A stretch of DNA of 64,000 bases from Leptodactylus fallax (GCA_947044405.1 CAMRHE010000067.1:5523501-5587500); one strand, 5' to 3'. Shown: positions 1 to 11,578, counted from the first letter of the stretch. Notes: a model not told the origin generated them from the sequence alone. Numbers and translations: made by a program.

Positions 1-246
1 TATCACAAATGTGTCATTTTTAGTTTTCTGCTGTTATGATGGAACAGAACAATGGAAATGAACAATGCAGATATGGAACAGACCCTCAGCCATGGCCGCA
101 GAAGAAGAAATGATACAATTTGCTCATTGGTATAGCAATAAACCTAGATCCAAACAAACAAATTTACATTATTTTATTTTTACTAGTAATGGAATGCAAA
201 AAAGCACAGATTGTCAGAGATAATTACTTCTCATGGATCCTGGATT
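1..246. other. Unassigned sequence left of the first palindrome
   Basis: No gene, inverted repeat or tandem repeat is recognised here. Homology between the two arms of the neighbouring palindrome stops at about position 247, so this is either flank or the unpaired outer part of that element. Confidence 0.4.
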
Positions 247-923
247 AACACCTACAAGCTAGATCCTCCAATAAGATAGAATTTAACATTTAATCATATA
301 ATTCAGTTAAAAATGATAAATCAACCCGTAAACATAATAATGAAGTGGTGTAATGGAAACAAATAAATTGGAACATTCTTACCAGTTCCAGAAGATGATA
401 CACCATCACACACTTAGGGTCATAAATATCACCAAGCAAGGGGAATGCGCTGGGTACAGAAGACCAAATGTATAATTCCCTTTCAACCCAGAAAAATGGC
501 TCACTGTGAGTTTACCAGGAGCTCCCCCGCACTCATGGTTGAAGCTCTGCAATGTGGATTATTGAGTCCATCCCCTAAATATGCCCTGATGAGCACCGGT
601 CTGTAGGATGAGAAACACGTTGGAAAGGAGACATTAGTAGGGTTTTTAGGGTCAGCTTTGGGACCGCCCTTGTTAGGGCGGGAGCTATTTTTCTGGGTTG
701 ACAGGGAATTATATATCTGGTCTCCTGTACCCAGCGCATTCCCCTTGCTTGGTGATATTTATAACCCTAAGTGTGTGATGCTGTACCATCTTCTGGAACT
801 GGTAAGAACGTTCCAATTTATTTGCTTACATGACACCACTTCATTATTATGTTTTGAGGTTGATTTATCATTTGTAACTAAATTATATGATTAATGCTAA
901 GTTTTATCTTATCGGAGGATCTA
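247..923. repeat. Large palindromic (foldback) element
   Basis: The left arm (about 247-525) is an imperfect reverse complement of the right arm (about 672-923, continuing at 2527-2541 after a Tc1 insertion). Roughly 250 bp pair on each side with scattered differences. The left arm has about 22 extra bases near 500-521 that the right arm lacks. A spacer of about 145 bp separates the arms and contains a short perfect hairpin (ccgccct/agggcgg, 664-681) and a hammerhead-like core (586-616). There is no coding capacity. It may be a non-autonomous transposon, or an inverted pair of terminal repeats of some retroelement; the family is not recognised. Confidence 0.7.
586..616 (+). ncRNA. Hammerhead-ribozyme-like core, degenerate
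   Basis: CTGATGA at 586-592 is followed 19 nt later by GAAAC at 612-616, the two conserved strands of a hammerhead core. The intervening sequence pairs only poorly: the first expected G-C pair is G-A, followed by C-G, A-T, a mismatch and C-G. Helix III and the cleavage-site strand are not evident. This may be a decayed motif or chance. Confidence 0.25.
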
Positions 924-2526
924 CAGTGGGTACTGAAAGTATTCAGACCGCTTTAAATTTTTCACTCTTTGTTTCATTGCAGCCATTTGCTAAAAGCAAA
1001 AAAGTTCATTTTATTTCTCATTAATGTACACTCAGGACCCCATATTGACAGAAAAAAAACAGAAATGTCGATATTTTTGCAAATTTATTAAAAAAGAAAA
1101 ACTGAAATATCACATGGTCATAAGTATTCAGACCCTTTGCTGTGACACTCATATATAACTCACATGCTGTCCATTTCCTTCTGATCCTCCTTGAAATGGT
1201 TCTACTCCTTCATTGGAGTCCAACTGTGTTTAATTTACCTGATTGGACTTGATTAGGAAAGGCACACACCTGTCTATATAAGACCTCACAGCTCACAGTG
1301 CATGTCAGAGCAAATGAGAATCATGAGGTCAAAGGAACTGCCCAAGGAGCTCAGAGATAGAATTGTGGCAAGGCACAGATCTGGCCAAGGTTACAAAAGA
1401 ATTTCTGCAGCACTCAAGGTTCCTAAGAGCACAGTGGCCTACATAATCCTTAAATGAAAGAAGTTTGGGTGATCAGAACTCTTCCTAGACCTGGTCATCC
1501 AGCCAAACTGAGCAATCGTGGGAGAAGAGCCTTGGTGAGAGAGGTAAAGAAGAACCCAAAGATCACTGTGGCTGAGCTCCAGAGATGCAGTAGGGAGATG
1601 GGAGAAAGTTTCACAAAGTCAACTATCACTGCAGCCCTCCACTAGTCGGGGCTTTATGGCAGAGTGGCCCGAAGGAAGCCTCTCCTCAGTGCAAGACATA
1701 TGAAAGTCTGCATAGAGTTTGCCAAAAAACACATGAAGGACTCCCAGACGATAAGAAATAAGATTCTCTGGTCTGATGAGACGAAGATTGAACTTTTTGG
1801 CGTTAATTCTAAGCGGTATGTGTGGAGAAAACCAAGCACTGCTCATCACCAGCCCAATACAATCCCAACAGTGAAACATGGTGGTGGCAGCATCATGCTA
1901 TGGGGGACAGGACGACTGGTTGCAATTGAAGATAAGATAAATGTGGCCAAGTACAGAGATATTCTGGAAGAAAACCTCTTCCAGAGTGCTCTGGACCTCA
2001 GACTGAGCCGAAGGTTCACCTTCCAACAAGACAATGACCCTAAGCACACAGCTAAAATAACAAAGGAGCGGCTTCGGAACAATCCTGTGACCAATCTTAA
2101 CTGGCCCAGCCAGAGCCCTGACCTCAACCCAACTGAGCATCTCTGGAGAGACCAGAAAATGGCTCCACCAATGTTCACCATCCAACCTGACAGAACTGGA
2201 GAGGATCTGCAAGGAAGAATGGCAGAGGATCACCAAATCCAGATGTGAAAAACTTGTTTCATCATTCCCAAGAAGACTCATGGCTGTACTAGCTCAAAAG
2301 GAAGGGGCTTCTACTCAATACTGAGCAAAGGGTCTGAATACTTATGACCATGTGATACTTCAGTTTTTCTTTTTTAATAAACTTGCAAAAATATCCACAT
2401 TTCTGGGGTTTTTTCTGTCAAGATGGGGTGCTGAGTGTACATTAATGAGAAATAAAATGAACTTTTTTGCTTTTAGCAAATGGCTGCAATGAAACAAAGG
2501 GGTCTGAATTCTTTCCGTACCCACTG
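924..2526 (+). mobile_element. Tc1-type DNA transposon, full length, decayed
   Basis: The element is 1603 bp with terminal inverted repeats of about 210 bp (924 to about 1137 and about 2320 to 2526). It starts cagtgggtac and ends gtacccactg, with TA on both sides (922-923, 2527-2528). Each inverted repeat carries an outer and an inner copy of a motif like 'agtattcagacc', the IR/DR arrangement known from Sleeping Beauty-type elements. It sits in the right arm of the palindrome; the left arm at about 258-270 still shows the uninterrupted site. Confidence 0.95.
1323..2324 (+). pseudogene. Tc1 transposase pseudogene (DD34E)
   Basis: This is a remnant of a cut-and-paste transposase of the Tc1 family, which binds the inverted repeats and excises the element. 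The start is ATG 1323 (MRSKELPKEL). The visible lesions are a TGA in place of a Trp codon near 1455, a 1-nt deletion just after it that shifts frame, a TAG at 1643-1645, a loss of about six residues after IMLWG, and a further frameshift near 2160. The C-terminal frame ends in TGA at 2322-2324. Both aspartates (in LWSDET and QQDNDPKH) and the glutamate (TEHLW) of the catalytic triad remain, with 34 residues between the second D and E. It cannot make an active protein as it stands. Confidence 0.93.
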
Positions 2527-2528
2527 TA

Positions 2529-3160
2529 GCTTGTAGATAGTAATGCTTTCAGTTATTTATACAGCCTGGAAAGCCAATCCCTTTATACGGCAAGTGAATG
2601 AGACCAGTATTTTTATTATATAGTTATTGTCAATTGTTCTATTTTTATGCGTTTATGGCTGGAAATTACAAAGTCCTATGTTTTCAAGGCTTAAACATTA
2701 TTTTACTTTGTAGCAGAGGAAATAGCAGTCAGTGATAAGAAATATACTTACTTTCTATACTTACTTTGAAGTCACCGGTGATAAAATTTCAGAGTGAATT
2801 TAGGGTTAGCAGTGGCAAGTGATAATGCAGGAGGAATCCAAGAAAGTGTCAAGATGGTGAAGACACTGTAAATAATGACAAATATTCTTTGTGATCTAAG
2901 CTTCATAATAGTGGCGATTATGTGTCACGGATAATGCTGATCAAGACAAATATATCGAAATAATCTTTTAACGCACTTTCAGTTCATCTGAACTTTATGT
3001 TCCCAGTTTTGTGATTTATTCTTTAATGGTCATCTGCTTGAAGAAAATAGCAAGATATTGATTGAATTAATAATTCTGAGAGTCTCTGCAGTATTCCATG
3101 TGATAATATATCAGGTAGAAGCCTTTAGAAGCCACCGGAGCAACACAGTTCTTGAGGTGA
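2529..3160. other. Unassigned AT-rich sequence
   Basis: No coding potential, terminal repeats or tandem repeats are recognised. Confidence 0.4.
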
Positions 3161-3171
3161 CCATATGTATC

Positions 3172-3297
3172 AGGGTGACATAACTTGAAGCTTCTGGGCC
3201 CCAGTGCAAAATCTGTAATGGGGCCCCCACTTTTTGTGTGCCATCTATAATAGTAATTGCTTCCTCTGCACCCCTTGTAGCTACGACTCCTGGTACA
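3172..3297. repeat. Decayed MITE end pair of the CAGGG(G)CGTAACT type
   Basis: The sequence begins 'cagggtgacataacttga', followed by 'gggccccagtgcaaaatc', and ends 'gctacgactcctg'. These ends resemble the terminal repeats of the 8-bp-duplication MITE at 29071-29342. No convincing target duplication is visible, so the copy is old or truncated. Confidence 0.4.
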
Positions 3298-3949
3298 CAT
3301 TAATGTTGGTGAACTTGCCAGTTTAGGTGGGATTGGCCAACCATCTCATTTATAAAGGGGCCTCCTGACTCTCTACAGCTGATGTCAGAGGTATAAGCAG
3401 ATTTCAACATGCACAATCCATTTGTTCTCAGGGGAGATAAACTACCCCCAAAGGATTAGAAAACTTCAAACTGGTTTATTCCGATCCAGAATTACGAATA
3501 CATTTTTTTGAAAATTAAGCTTGGGTTTTTTTTCTGGTGTTTGGAAATTTAAAAAAATGTTTAAATTTTATAGCAGCACTTTAAGGAGGAAAAATCAATT
3601 AAAGAGATTCTATACAGTATATAACTTTACTGGGCTTTGGTTTTTGGCAAGGAAAAAAATAGCCAAATTATGTCCGATATACACACAACAGAGTGCCATA
3701 AAGTGTGACTAAATTGCCTGTTCTTGCTCTTGGACTGAATTTGACTGTTTTGACTCTGAGAATTGTGATGGAGATTGAAGCATCTGCTGCAGCACAGTAA
3801 CACTAGTACATCGCTTCACCCATACAGTGTGACAGACAGACACAGTAACTCCTTAAATCAAAGTCTTCTTCTCTAGTCCGAACACTACATGTCTCCAGAA
3901 TCCCCACACTTTATTATCTGTCTATTGTTCCTATCTCCTTCATCCTGAT
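3298..3949. other. Unassigned sequence
   Basis: AT-rich, with no recognised gene or repeat structure. Confidence 0.35.
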
Positions 3950-4195
3950 GCTAGGTTCACACCTGCGCTCGGGTTTCCGTTCTTCGGATCCACTTGGGGA
4001 CCTGAAAAACGGAAACCCAATCCACTTATAAAGTGGTTACCTGTGGAAATCCGCGGACCTCATAGACTATAATGGGGTCCGCCGGGTTTCCGCTCAGTTT
4101 CTGCCCGAAAAATGCAAAGAGAAAAGTCCTCCGCATTTTTCAAGCAGAATGGGGGACAGAATCCCTGAATGGAAACCAAGCTCAGATGTATACCC
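3950..4195. repeat. Interspersed repeat, 'aggttcacac' family, copy 1
   Basis: It shares blocks such as 'gctaggttcacac', 'gactataatggggtc', 'gggtttccgctca' and 'gagaaaagtcctc' with sequences at 27113-27255, 28978-29400, 29930-30160 and 41300-41510. No open reading frame is supported. It is probably a non-autonomous DNA element; the family name is unknown to me. Confidence 0.6.
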
Positions 4196-4902
4196 AGCCT
4201 GACTGTGACTCTATCTCTCTCATCTCTCCCCACAAAATGAACTCCTACCTATGAGTCATCAGTGACCTCATGATTGGCTGTCCCCTGTCATGAGGGCTGC
4301 TTGCAATGCATTTTGGGAAAGCCCATCTGATCCCTGAAATTATGTGATTCTTCTTTGCTTTCTCCATACTTTCACATTTTAGCCAGTTCATGGGAACTGA
4401 ACTGCAAAAACTTCAGGTTCAAACCCAAAATTTGGAAAGTTGAAAAGTTCCAGCTGAACCAGTTTCACTCATCTCTAATATTCAGCTTAGCCTAGATGAG
4501 CATGCATTTAGGGGAAAGGTAGTCAGGAGAAATAGCTGTTGTCTCAGAAATATCTGCAGTGTAAGGCAAACTACTTATTGAGTGTAGTAAAGTTTGCTCG
4601 ATACCATTGATATTACACTTTTTTTGCAAGAAAAAATACTGAAAATACTTGAATATCAATACGGAGTACTCTGTCTGAATTTTCCTGGAACTTCCAGAGT
4701 CTATTAAGAGGAAATCAAAGGATTTGGGATCTAATGTATCATATTTTTCTGACTTCTGATATCTATTGTCCTGTCCCATACACATTAGATTACCTTCAGA
4801 TCCCACTTAAATAGTCAGGTTTGGGTTTGGACAGTTTTGATTTAATGTTTATGGGGGCAACTCAGTTCTCTGGCAGAGGCTTATTTCCAACTCCCCTCTT
4901 AA

Positions 4903-5300
4903 AGAAGACCTTTCAAGTCCTTTGATACTGGCGGTATTATATAGTGCTAGAAAGCTGATAGTGCTCTGAATTCAGCGCACTGTCAGTGTTGCTAGTATAG
5001 GTATTAGTGGCATTAGTTTGGGCACCGATATCCCTCCACTGTCAGAAGTGCGGGCCTTACAGCCTAGCATCATCGCTGGGCAGTGAAGAATGCCCCTCCC
5101 TGACAATACTCTTCCATAGCCTTGTACTATCGGGGGAGGGGGGCGTTCCTCACAGCCCAGAGGTGACACTAGACTGTAAGGTCCGCCCTTCTAACAGTGG
5201 AGGGATATTGGTGCCGAAAATATGGGCAAAGCTGACTGCTTTTATCAGCTTTCTAGCAGTATATAATACCGCACATCTCCAAGGACATGAAAAGTCCTCT
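4903..5300. mobile_element. Palindromic MITE with TTAA target duplication (family K1)
   Basis: The outer ends agaagacctttcaagtcc and ggacatgaaaagtcctct are inverted repeats, flanked by TTAA at 4899-4902 and 5301-5304. The interior is also palindromic (for example 'ccctccactgtcagaag' against 'cttctaacagtggaggg'). TTAA duplications are typical of Kolobok and piggyBac elements. Related copies lie at 47177 and 51067. Non-coding. Confidence 0.8.
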
Positions 5301-5304
5301 TTAA

Positions 5305-5524
5305 GGCTAAGGTCTCACGTTGCAGAAAAGCTGCTTATTTTGTTGCAGATTTTGCTGGAGTTTTCAAGCCAACGTCAGGAGGGGATTGAGCAGAAGGGAG
5401 AAGTATATATAGAAGAAGTTTATATGTCCATTCCTTTTGAAAACACTCCTGACTTTGGCAAAAAAAAAACGCAGCAAATCCTGCAACAAAAAAATCAGCT
5501 TTTCCACAAGGGGTTTTCTCAGAC
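5305..5524. mobile_element. Palindromic MITE, 'ggctaaggcccca' family, copy 1
   Basis: It starts ggctaaggtctcacgttgc directly after TAA (5302-5304) and folds back on itself ('gcagattttgctgg' against 'aaaaacgcagcaaatcctgc'). The homologous copies at 19219 and 58630 have clean 3-bp TAA/TTA duplications, as in PIF/Harbinger elements. The right boundary here is approximate. Confidence 0.6.
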
Positions 5525-5529
5525 TTATT

Positions 5530-5725
5530 AATTGATGACCTTAGCATAGGTCATCAATTAAAGATCAGCAGGGTTCCAACACCCGGGCCCCAGCCAATCA
5601 GGGGTTTGAAGAGGCTGCAGCTTGTGCTTGGAATCATAGCTCAGCTCATTCACTTGAATGGGACTGAGGTGCGATCTCGCCTTGTGACCGATGAACATGA
5701 TAAGTCCTGGAAAACTCCTTTAAAT
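5530..5725. repeat. Interspersed repeat with 'gatgacct...aggtcatca' inverted core
   Basis: It contains 'attgatgaccttagcataggtcatcaat' as a short inverted repeat, followed by sequence related to 19800-19990 and 40620-40880. I recognise this as a common amphibian-type repeat, but the boundaries are vague. Confidence 0.45.
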
Positions 5726-6448
5726 GAAAATAGATGTCTGGTGAAGGGGACAAAGAAATAAAGTGTGTAGTTAACTTTAAGTTATAGTAATTTCACAAAT
5801 GGCAGATATACTGCAGACTTTCTTTTAGTATTTTGGAGGCGAAAAATCTGCTGCAAATTCTTAAAAAAAATGTGTATGTAAAGATGGAACTTCTCACTCT
5901 CAACAACTAATCCAAACATAATCCCCTACCCTGGAAAAAAAAACATTGTTCGGGGAAACACAACTGATGAACATCTGATGTCCATTGCCCAAGACAACGA
6001 CTAAGACCCCCGATAGATAATGTCAGGGGAAGGAAGGATTTGACTTTCTGAATTTTTCTGAGCCTTTTGTTCTCCAGGAGCTAAGCCACTACCTGGGGTA
6101 TTTGGTAGGAGTTTCCTCTTCCCACTAAAAACACATGCATTCTCTAAGGATGTATGAGTTGGGAAGAATAGTTGTTGCCTACTCGAGCACTCGGCTGACA
6201 ACTAGTGAAGGTGTAGGGCGACTTTACGGTAAAGAAAAACCTCTCCTAGAGGCCAGGAAAGACTTGGTAGGTATGGTCTTGGAATGGTGAAAACCAACCT
6301 TCTCTTTCCACTTTAGTAACTAGGTCCTATTACAGGTTTATCCTAAAATCTATGACACAGAAATAACCGTTTCTTCAAATATGGACATTCACTAATCTCA
6401 TATTTTTGATAGATCCAAGTGATATGCCACTGAAGTAGTGGTTTTCCT
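5726..6448. other. Unassigned sequence
   Basis: Neither a gene nor a repeat structure is supported. Confidence 0.35.
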
Positions 6449-6452
6449 TTAA

Positions 6453-6942
6453 AGGGAGTCTGTTATTCAGGTAAAGCATATTAAACCAGTAACACAGTTA
6501 GATAGGTCAGGCTCACCTGAATGCAAAGCCTTTTTCCCCCATGAAAATTCGTGTTTCCGTTGCAGAGATATTTGTGTATTTCACAATATGCAAATGAGCA
6601 GTCTGGAGCACCGAGGGTGGATCCATCACTACAAACTGCTACACCCCACTCTGCTCTAATATGTGCTCCTCCCCATCATTGAGTGACAGGGCCAGGGAGC
6701 TACGCTGTATTCTCACCTGACCCTGTGTTCTCGTGTTCATGCCAGAGTCTCAGAGCAGTGTGGAGCGAAGCAGTTTGGGGCAACGGAGCCACCCTTAGTG
6801 TACCAGACTGCTCATTTGCATATTGTGAAAAAATTTATATCTTGGCAACAGGGGTACGAATTTTTATGGGAAAAGTTGTCACAATCAGATGACCTAACAA
6901 TGTGGCTGGTTTAATATGCTTCACCCTGGTGACAGATGCCCT
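6453..6942. mobile_element. Palindromic MITE with TTAA target duplication (family K2)
   Basis: TTAA flanks both ends (6449-6452, 6943-6946). The ends 'agggagtctgttattcagg' and 'ccctggtgacagatgccct' are inverted, as are the subterminal blocks 'gcatattaaaccag' / 'ctggtttaatatgc' and 'caatatgcaaatgagcagtctgg' (right-arm partner near 6808-6830). Non-coding, Kolobok-like by its TTAA duplication. Confidence 0.8.
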
Positions 6943-6946
6943 TTAA

Positions 6947-8138
6947 GACGTCTTGCTGATGTCTTTATCAGTTATTCTATTATATTCAAACAGTTTGATA
7001 TAATTCAATGTCCCTGGTCCTTATATTCAGCCAATATAAAGGACATCCATACTGTAAGTGTAGAACTAATGGGCGGCTGTGTACAGGTGAGCACATCTAG
7101 GATCCTCTGCCAGTAGGACACAAGCTGTCAGATCATATTTGTACATGAAGACATTTGATGGAATTGTCTTTTAAAAATATCTAATTTCTTCTTCCCTTTA
7201 ATCCCTGTTGTTCTTTATTCTGTGCATGACTGTTACATTGAAGGTTAGAGTTTCATTTAAAGTTTGTGCAAGCATTTCCAGAATGAAGTCATATTTGGCA
7301 AGCACTTAAAATATAGATCTAGCGTATTCCTATTATTTACATTATTTAATTTCATCTGAAAGGAAAATTTGGCATCTCCCTTTATAATAGTGGCCTGGTG
7401 AGTGACAAGAATTTTCTATGAGACAGAAGGAGTTTAAATAGAGATTCCGGGATGAGTTTGGCACCGATGTTTTCAATGTACAGGCATCATGTCCTTTGAA
7501 GCCAATTGTTGGCCCTGCACCTCTACTGAGTATCTGGAGCAGAGCAAACACAAGCAGGCCTACCAAGTGCTGTATTTCTAGTTGTACATGGTTAATATGA
7601 AGATCCATTCGTCTGTAATACACTGCATGCACGTGACTGAACCATCGATTTATAGCTTTCTAATTACAATATTTGGCCTATACAAAGAGAAGATATTTGA
7701 AAAAATATTTTATAAATTTCCATCAGTTTTTATTTGGCAGCATTTAGATCTACAATCCTAGCTGGTATGTAAAAAGTAATGTATATCCTATAATCTCTAT
7801 ATATGTCCTAGCTACTACATTTTGACATATAGTCCCATTTTAATTTCGTTATAAGGCAGCTGTCCGCATTCCTCAAGGAGTCCTTTTTAGGAAGGGCTGT
7901 GTTTCTTGGCCAAAGAGACTACAGGAAGAAGTCACAAGATGCAGTTATGATCAGGAAAAGTTTCTTTTACGCAGGAGGCGATGGTGTGGTGGTTCTCATA
8001 GAGGCAGAAATCTAGAAGGAACAGTCACTTAAGAACACAATTTGTTGGACCATCGTGGTGAGTCTCCATTTTGGCAGAAACCTGATGGCCTATTTTATAC
8101 CCAAAGTCTCTGCTCAGCCTCAGCCCCAGTATGTTATG
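6947..8138. other. Unassigned sequence
   Basis: No coding or mobile-element signature is recognised in about 1.2 kb of AT-rich sequence. Confidence 0.35.
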
Positions 8139-8146
8139 GTGAATAG

Positions 8147-8643
8147 TAGAGATGGGGGAACCTCTGAAGATTTGTTTCTCGAGTTCAGACGGGTCAACCC
8201 TCCAGGTTCATTTTGGTCCGAACTTGTTTGAATAGAACCAGGAATTATAATGGAGTTGGAGGCTCAGGGGAGGTGACAAAAATAATACACATTTATACTC
8301 ATCTTCCCTCACCTCTTCTGGGCCTCCTTGCATCTGGCGCTCTCCCTCGACCTCCTAATGACGGGTACATGACGTCACACAAGAGGTCAAGGGATAGTGC
8401 TAGATGCAGTGAGGAGGCCCAGAAGAGGTGAGGGAAAGTGAGAATAAATGGTTTTTATTTTTTTACACCTCCCATGGGACTCCATTTATTATATTCTGGG
8501 GTCTGAAGAAACACCAGAGTATAAAAATTTCACTTCTGGTTCACAGGTTGCAAACCCCAAAACTTTCATGTTTGGAGGAACATGAAACTTTTGGAAAATT
8601 CAGGATGAATCCAGTTTGTTCCAAACAAGTTCACTCATCTCTA
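8147..8643. mobile_element. hAT-like MITE with 'tagagatgag' termini, copy 1
   Basis: It starts tagagatgggggaacc and ends aagttcactcatctcta. The flanking octamers gtgaatag (8139-8146) and gtgatgag (8644-8651) look like a decayed 8-bp duplication, as made by hAT transposases. The interior holds a second palindrome ('ctcacctcttctgggcctcc' at 8310 pairs with its complement near 8413) and a decayed version of the hairpin found at 11290 and 11579. Non-coding. Confidence 0.7.
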
Positions 8644-8651
8644 GTGATGAG

Positions 8652-9509
8652 GTGCCATAGTAGGTTTTTTCCACACAAGTGTCTGTCATACTGGGAAACT
8701 CCTCTTATAACCAGTGCTAGGCCTCTAATAGTCCCTTGCGGTGCCCTCCACTACCACGCCAAATATTGATGTCCTTGTCACAGGTATCGGATCCCTCTTT
8801 TTCAAAAAACCTCTCTTTTCACAGACTCTTCCTCAAAGTGCTACACATTAACCTCTGCCATGCTGCCTTCACTGTCCTCAGGCTGCTCCTCACTCAGTTT
8901 CTTCAGCTCTAAGGGGCTGTTTAGTTCCAGGAATTTCTGAGGTGTTTACCAAGGGAGAAATGTGGGGGCTTTCTTCTTGCACCAGCAAAGAAATGAAGTG
9001 GAACAGAGTTGCTGAGCTTCCAAGGATCAAGTAGGCCTTGCGCACTGTCAATGGGTCCAACCCACAGTACTTTGTGAAGAGAGGCCTGAGATCCTACAAG
9101 ACTGATAATTAGAAAAGAGTACCTGCTGACACTTGGGATAAATAGAGAATGGGTGCTGCAACATACTTTCAAAAACTAGAAAGGCGCAATCCGATCTGGT
9201 GGATAGGTTAAGCTACAGCCACTGTGTGACGCACAAGGAAGATCCTGCAGTGTAAGAAGAGTGGCCTGCTTACCCAGAGTAGCTAAGGTAGCCCTTTAGT
9301 GTGTCATTGACTAAAAAGGAAACCTTGAGTAATTTCCTGGCTCAGAGAATTATGTAAGAGAGTTACAAATGAACCCTATTGTTGTTGAATGTTAAAGGTT
9401 CCTGTACACGTTGTTTAACCACATGCTGTGGCATTGCTAGCAAAGTACTTCTGTCATTTGCTACTGATGAATAAAGTTATAAGTTGTTCCGCAAGGAGGC
9501 TTCCTCATA
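8652..9509. other. Unassigned sequence
   Basis: Nothing is recognised here. Short open frames are present on both strands but have no domain or codon signal. Confidence 0.35.
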
Positions 9510-9511
9510 TA

Positions 9512-10623
9512 CAGTGGGGAAAAAAAGTATTTAGTCAGCCACCAATTGTGCAAGTTCTCCCACTTAAAAAGATGAGAGAGGCCTATAATTGTTATCATAG
9601 GTAGACCTCAACTATGAGAGACAAAATGAGAAAAGAAATCCAGAAAATCACATTGTCTGATTTTTAAAGAATTTATTTGCAAATTATGGTGGAAAATAAG
9701 TATTTGGTCAATAACAACAGTTCATCTCAATACTTTGTTATATATCCTTTGTTGGCAATGACAGAGGTCAAACGTTTTCTGTAAATCTTCACAAGGTTGG
9801 CACACACTGTTGCTGGTATGTTGGCCCATTCCTCCATGCAGATCTCCTCTAGAGCAGTGATGTTTTGGGGCTGTCGCTGGGCAACACGGACTTTCAACTC
9901 CCTCCAAAGGTTTGCAGGATCTGAGTCCCTGGCGGCGTAGTGTATTACTGACGGTATCCTTTGTTACATTAGTCCCAGCATTCTGCAGGTCATTCACTAG
10001 GTCCCCCCGTGTGGTTCTGGGATTTTTGCTCACCGTTCTTGTGATCATTTTGACCCCACGGGGTGAGATCTTGCGTGGAGCCCCTGATGGAGGGAGATTA
10101 TCAGTGGTCTTGTATGTCTTCCATTTTCTAATTATTGCTCCCACAGTTGATTTCTTCACACCAAGCTGCTTGCCTATTGCAGATTCAGTCTTCCCAGCCT
10201 GGTGCAGGTCTACAATTTTATTTATGGTGTCCTTCCATAGCTCTTTGGTCTTCACCATAGTGGAGTTTGGAGTGTGACTGTTTGAGGTTGTGAACAGGTG
10301 TCTTTTATACTGATAACAATGTCAAACAGGAGCCATTACTACAGGTAATGAGTGGAGGACAGAGAAGCCTCTTAAAGAAGAAGTTACAGTTCTGTGAGAA
10401 CCAGAAATCTTGCTTGTTTGTAGGTGACCAAATACTTATTTTCCACCATAATTTGCAAATAAATTCTTTAAAAATCAGACAATGTGATTTTCTGGATTTG
10501 TTCTCTCATTTTGTCTCTCGTAGTTGAGGTCTACCTATGATGACAATTACAGGCCTCTCTCATCTTTTTAAGTGGAAGAACTTGCACAATTGGTGGCTGA
10601 CTAAATACTTTTTTTCCCCACTG
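9512..10623 (-). mobile_element. Tc1-type transposon with internal deletion
   Basis: The element is 1112 bp with inverted repeats of about 200 bp, starting cagtggggaaaaaaagtatt and ending with its complement, flanked by TA at 9510-9511 and 10624-10625. Inner motifs ('aataagtatttggtca') repeat the outer one ('aagtatttagtca'), an IR/DR layout. Family members are usually about 1.6 kb, so some 500 bp are missing from the transposase region. Confidence 0.93.
9722..10258 (-). pseudogene. Tc1 transposase remnant, DNA-binding domain only
   Basis: Residues 1-113 encode the paired-type double helix-turn-helix ([19 protein letters not shown] through [11 protein letters not shown]) with a GAPRKISPR linker, intact from the ATG at 10258. 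After RSC the sequence jumps to the segment that normally encodes NLWRELKV near the C-terminus, in the wrong frame, so residues 114-178 ([11 protein letters not shown]...) are nonsense. The whole DDE catalytic region is gone. The product could still bind transposon ends, which for Tc1 families can act as a repressor; that role is inference. Confidence 0.9.
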
Positions 10624-10625
10624 TA

Positions 10626-11128
10626 TATGCTGTCTACAAGGAGTTGCCAAGGTAATCATGAGAGACTAGGTGTGGGAGTTGAGGGAGACTCCCTCCCCAC
10701 AGGTATACTACTGAAGACATGGTATTACAGAAAAGTTATCCAGTTGCATTTGCTTTTTTAAGTGCTTTCTTGTGGGTTTTAACAGAGTTCGCAGTAAACT
10801 GTTATAAACTGCAGCCAAGTATCTCCATGATCTGTCACCACTGAACCTGCATGACATTACAATACATTTAGCACATTTAGAAGATGACCTACAGATGAGT
10901 CTGGAATAATTTTCCAGGGCCCCTGATTTCTAGTTGCTCCCAATGGCTAGATCCCCAAAACAACCAGACGTTTTACTGCTCTAAACAACCAAAGATTTTA
11001 CCATTAACCAATTCACTGGCCTAGACCACCAGGAACTTTACAATTATCCTTGTCACTATTTAGGCATTATATGACAGTATAATTTGGGCATTGAACAGCA
11101 GCTTCATTTGGGCAATGAATGGCACTAT
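10626..11128. other. Unassigned sequence
   Basis: No feature recognised. Confidence 0.35.
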
Positions 11129-11289
11129 TACCGTGTTTCCCCGAAAATAAGACACCCCCGAAAGTAAGGCATAGGAGAGGTTTCGGAGAATTGCCTAATA
11201 TAAGGCATCCCCCGAAAGTAAGGCGTATGTTCCCGAACAGAACATACTGTATGTGAGGCCGCGGGCCGAACCCCACAATCTCTGCTATC

Positions 11290-11327
11290 ATTATACTCTG
11301 GGGTCTTTTCAGACCCCGGAGTATAAT
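11290..11327. repeat. Perfect 17-bp-stem hairpin, copy 1
   Basis: attatactctggggtct (11290-11306) pairs with agaccccggagtataat (11311-11327) across a 4-base loop, with a single mismatch or wobble. The same hairpin recurs at 11579-11616 and, decayed, near 8488-8526. Confidence 0.85.
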
Positions 11328-11578
11328 AATCGGCGGCCCAGGGGAGGTGAGCGAACATAAAAAACTATGTGCTTACCTGTCCTACGCTTCTCCAGGCTTC
11401 GGGCCTGTTTGGTGACGTCAGCGGACGTCATTTTGCGTCGCGACGCCGGCCGGATCACGTGACGCGGCCTGGTCTAACAGTGAAGAAGGGCGGAGTAGCG
11501 CACGGGCATGCACCGGAGCGAGGAACAGGTAAGCAACGTTGTTTTTTTATGTTTCTATCCTCTCCTGGGTCTCCGATC

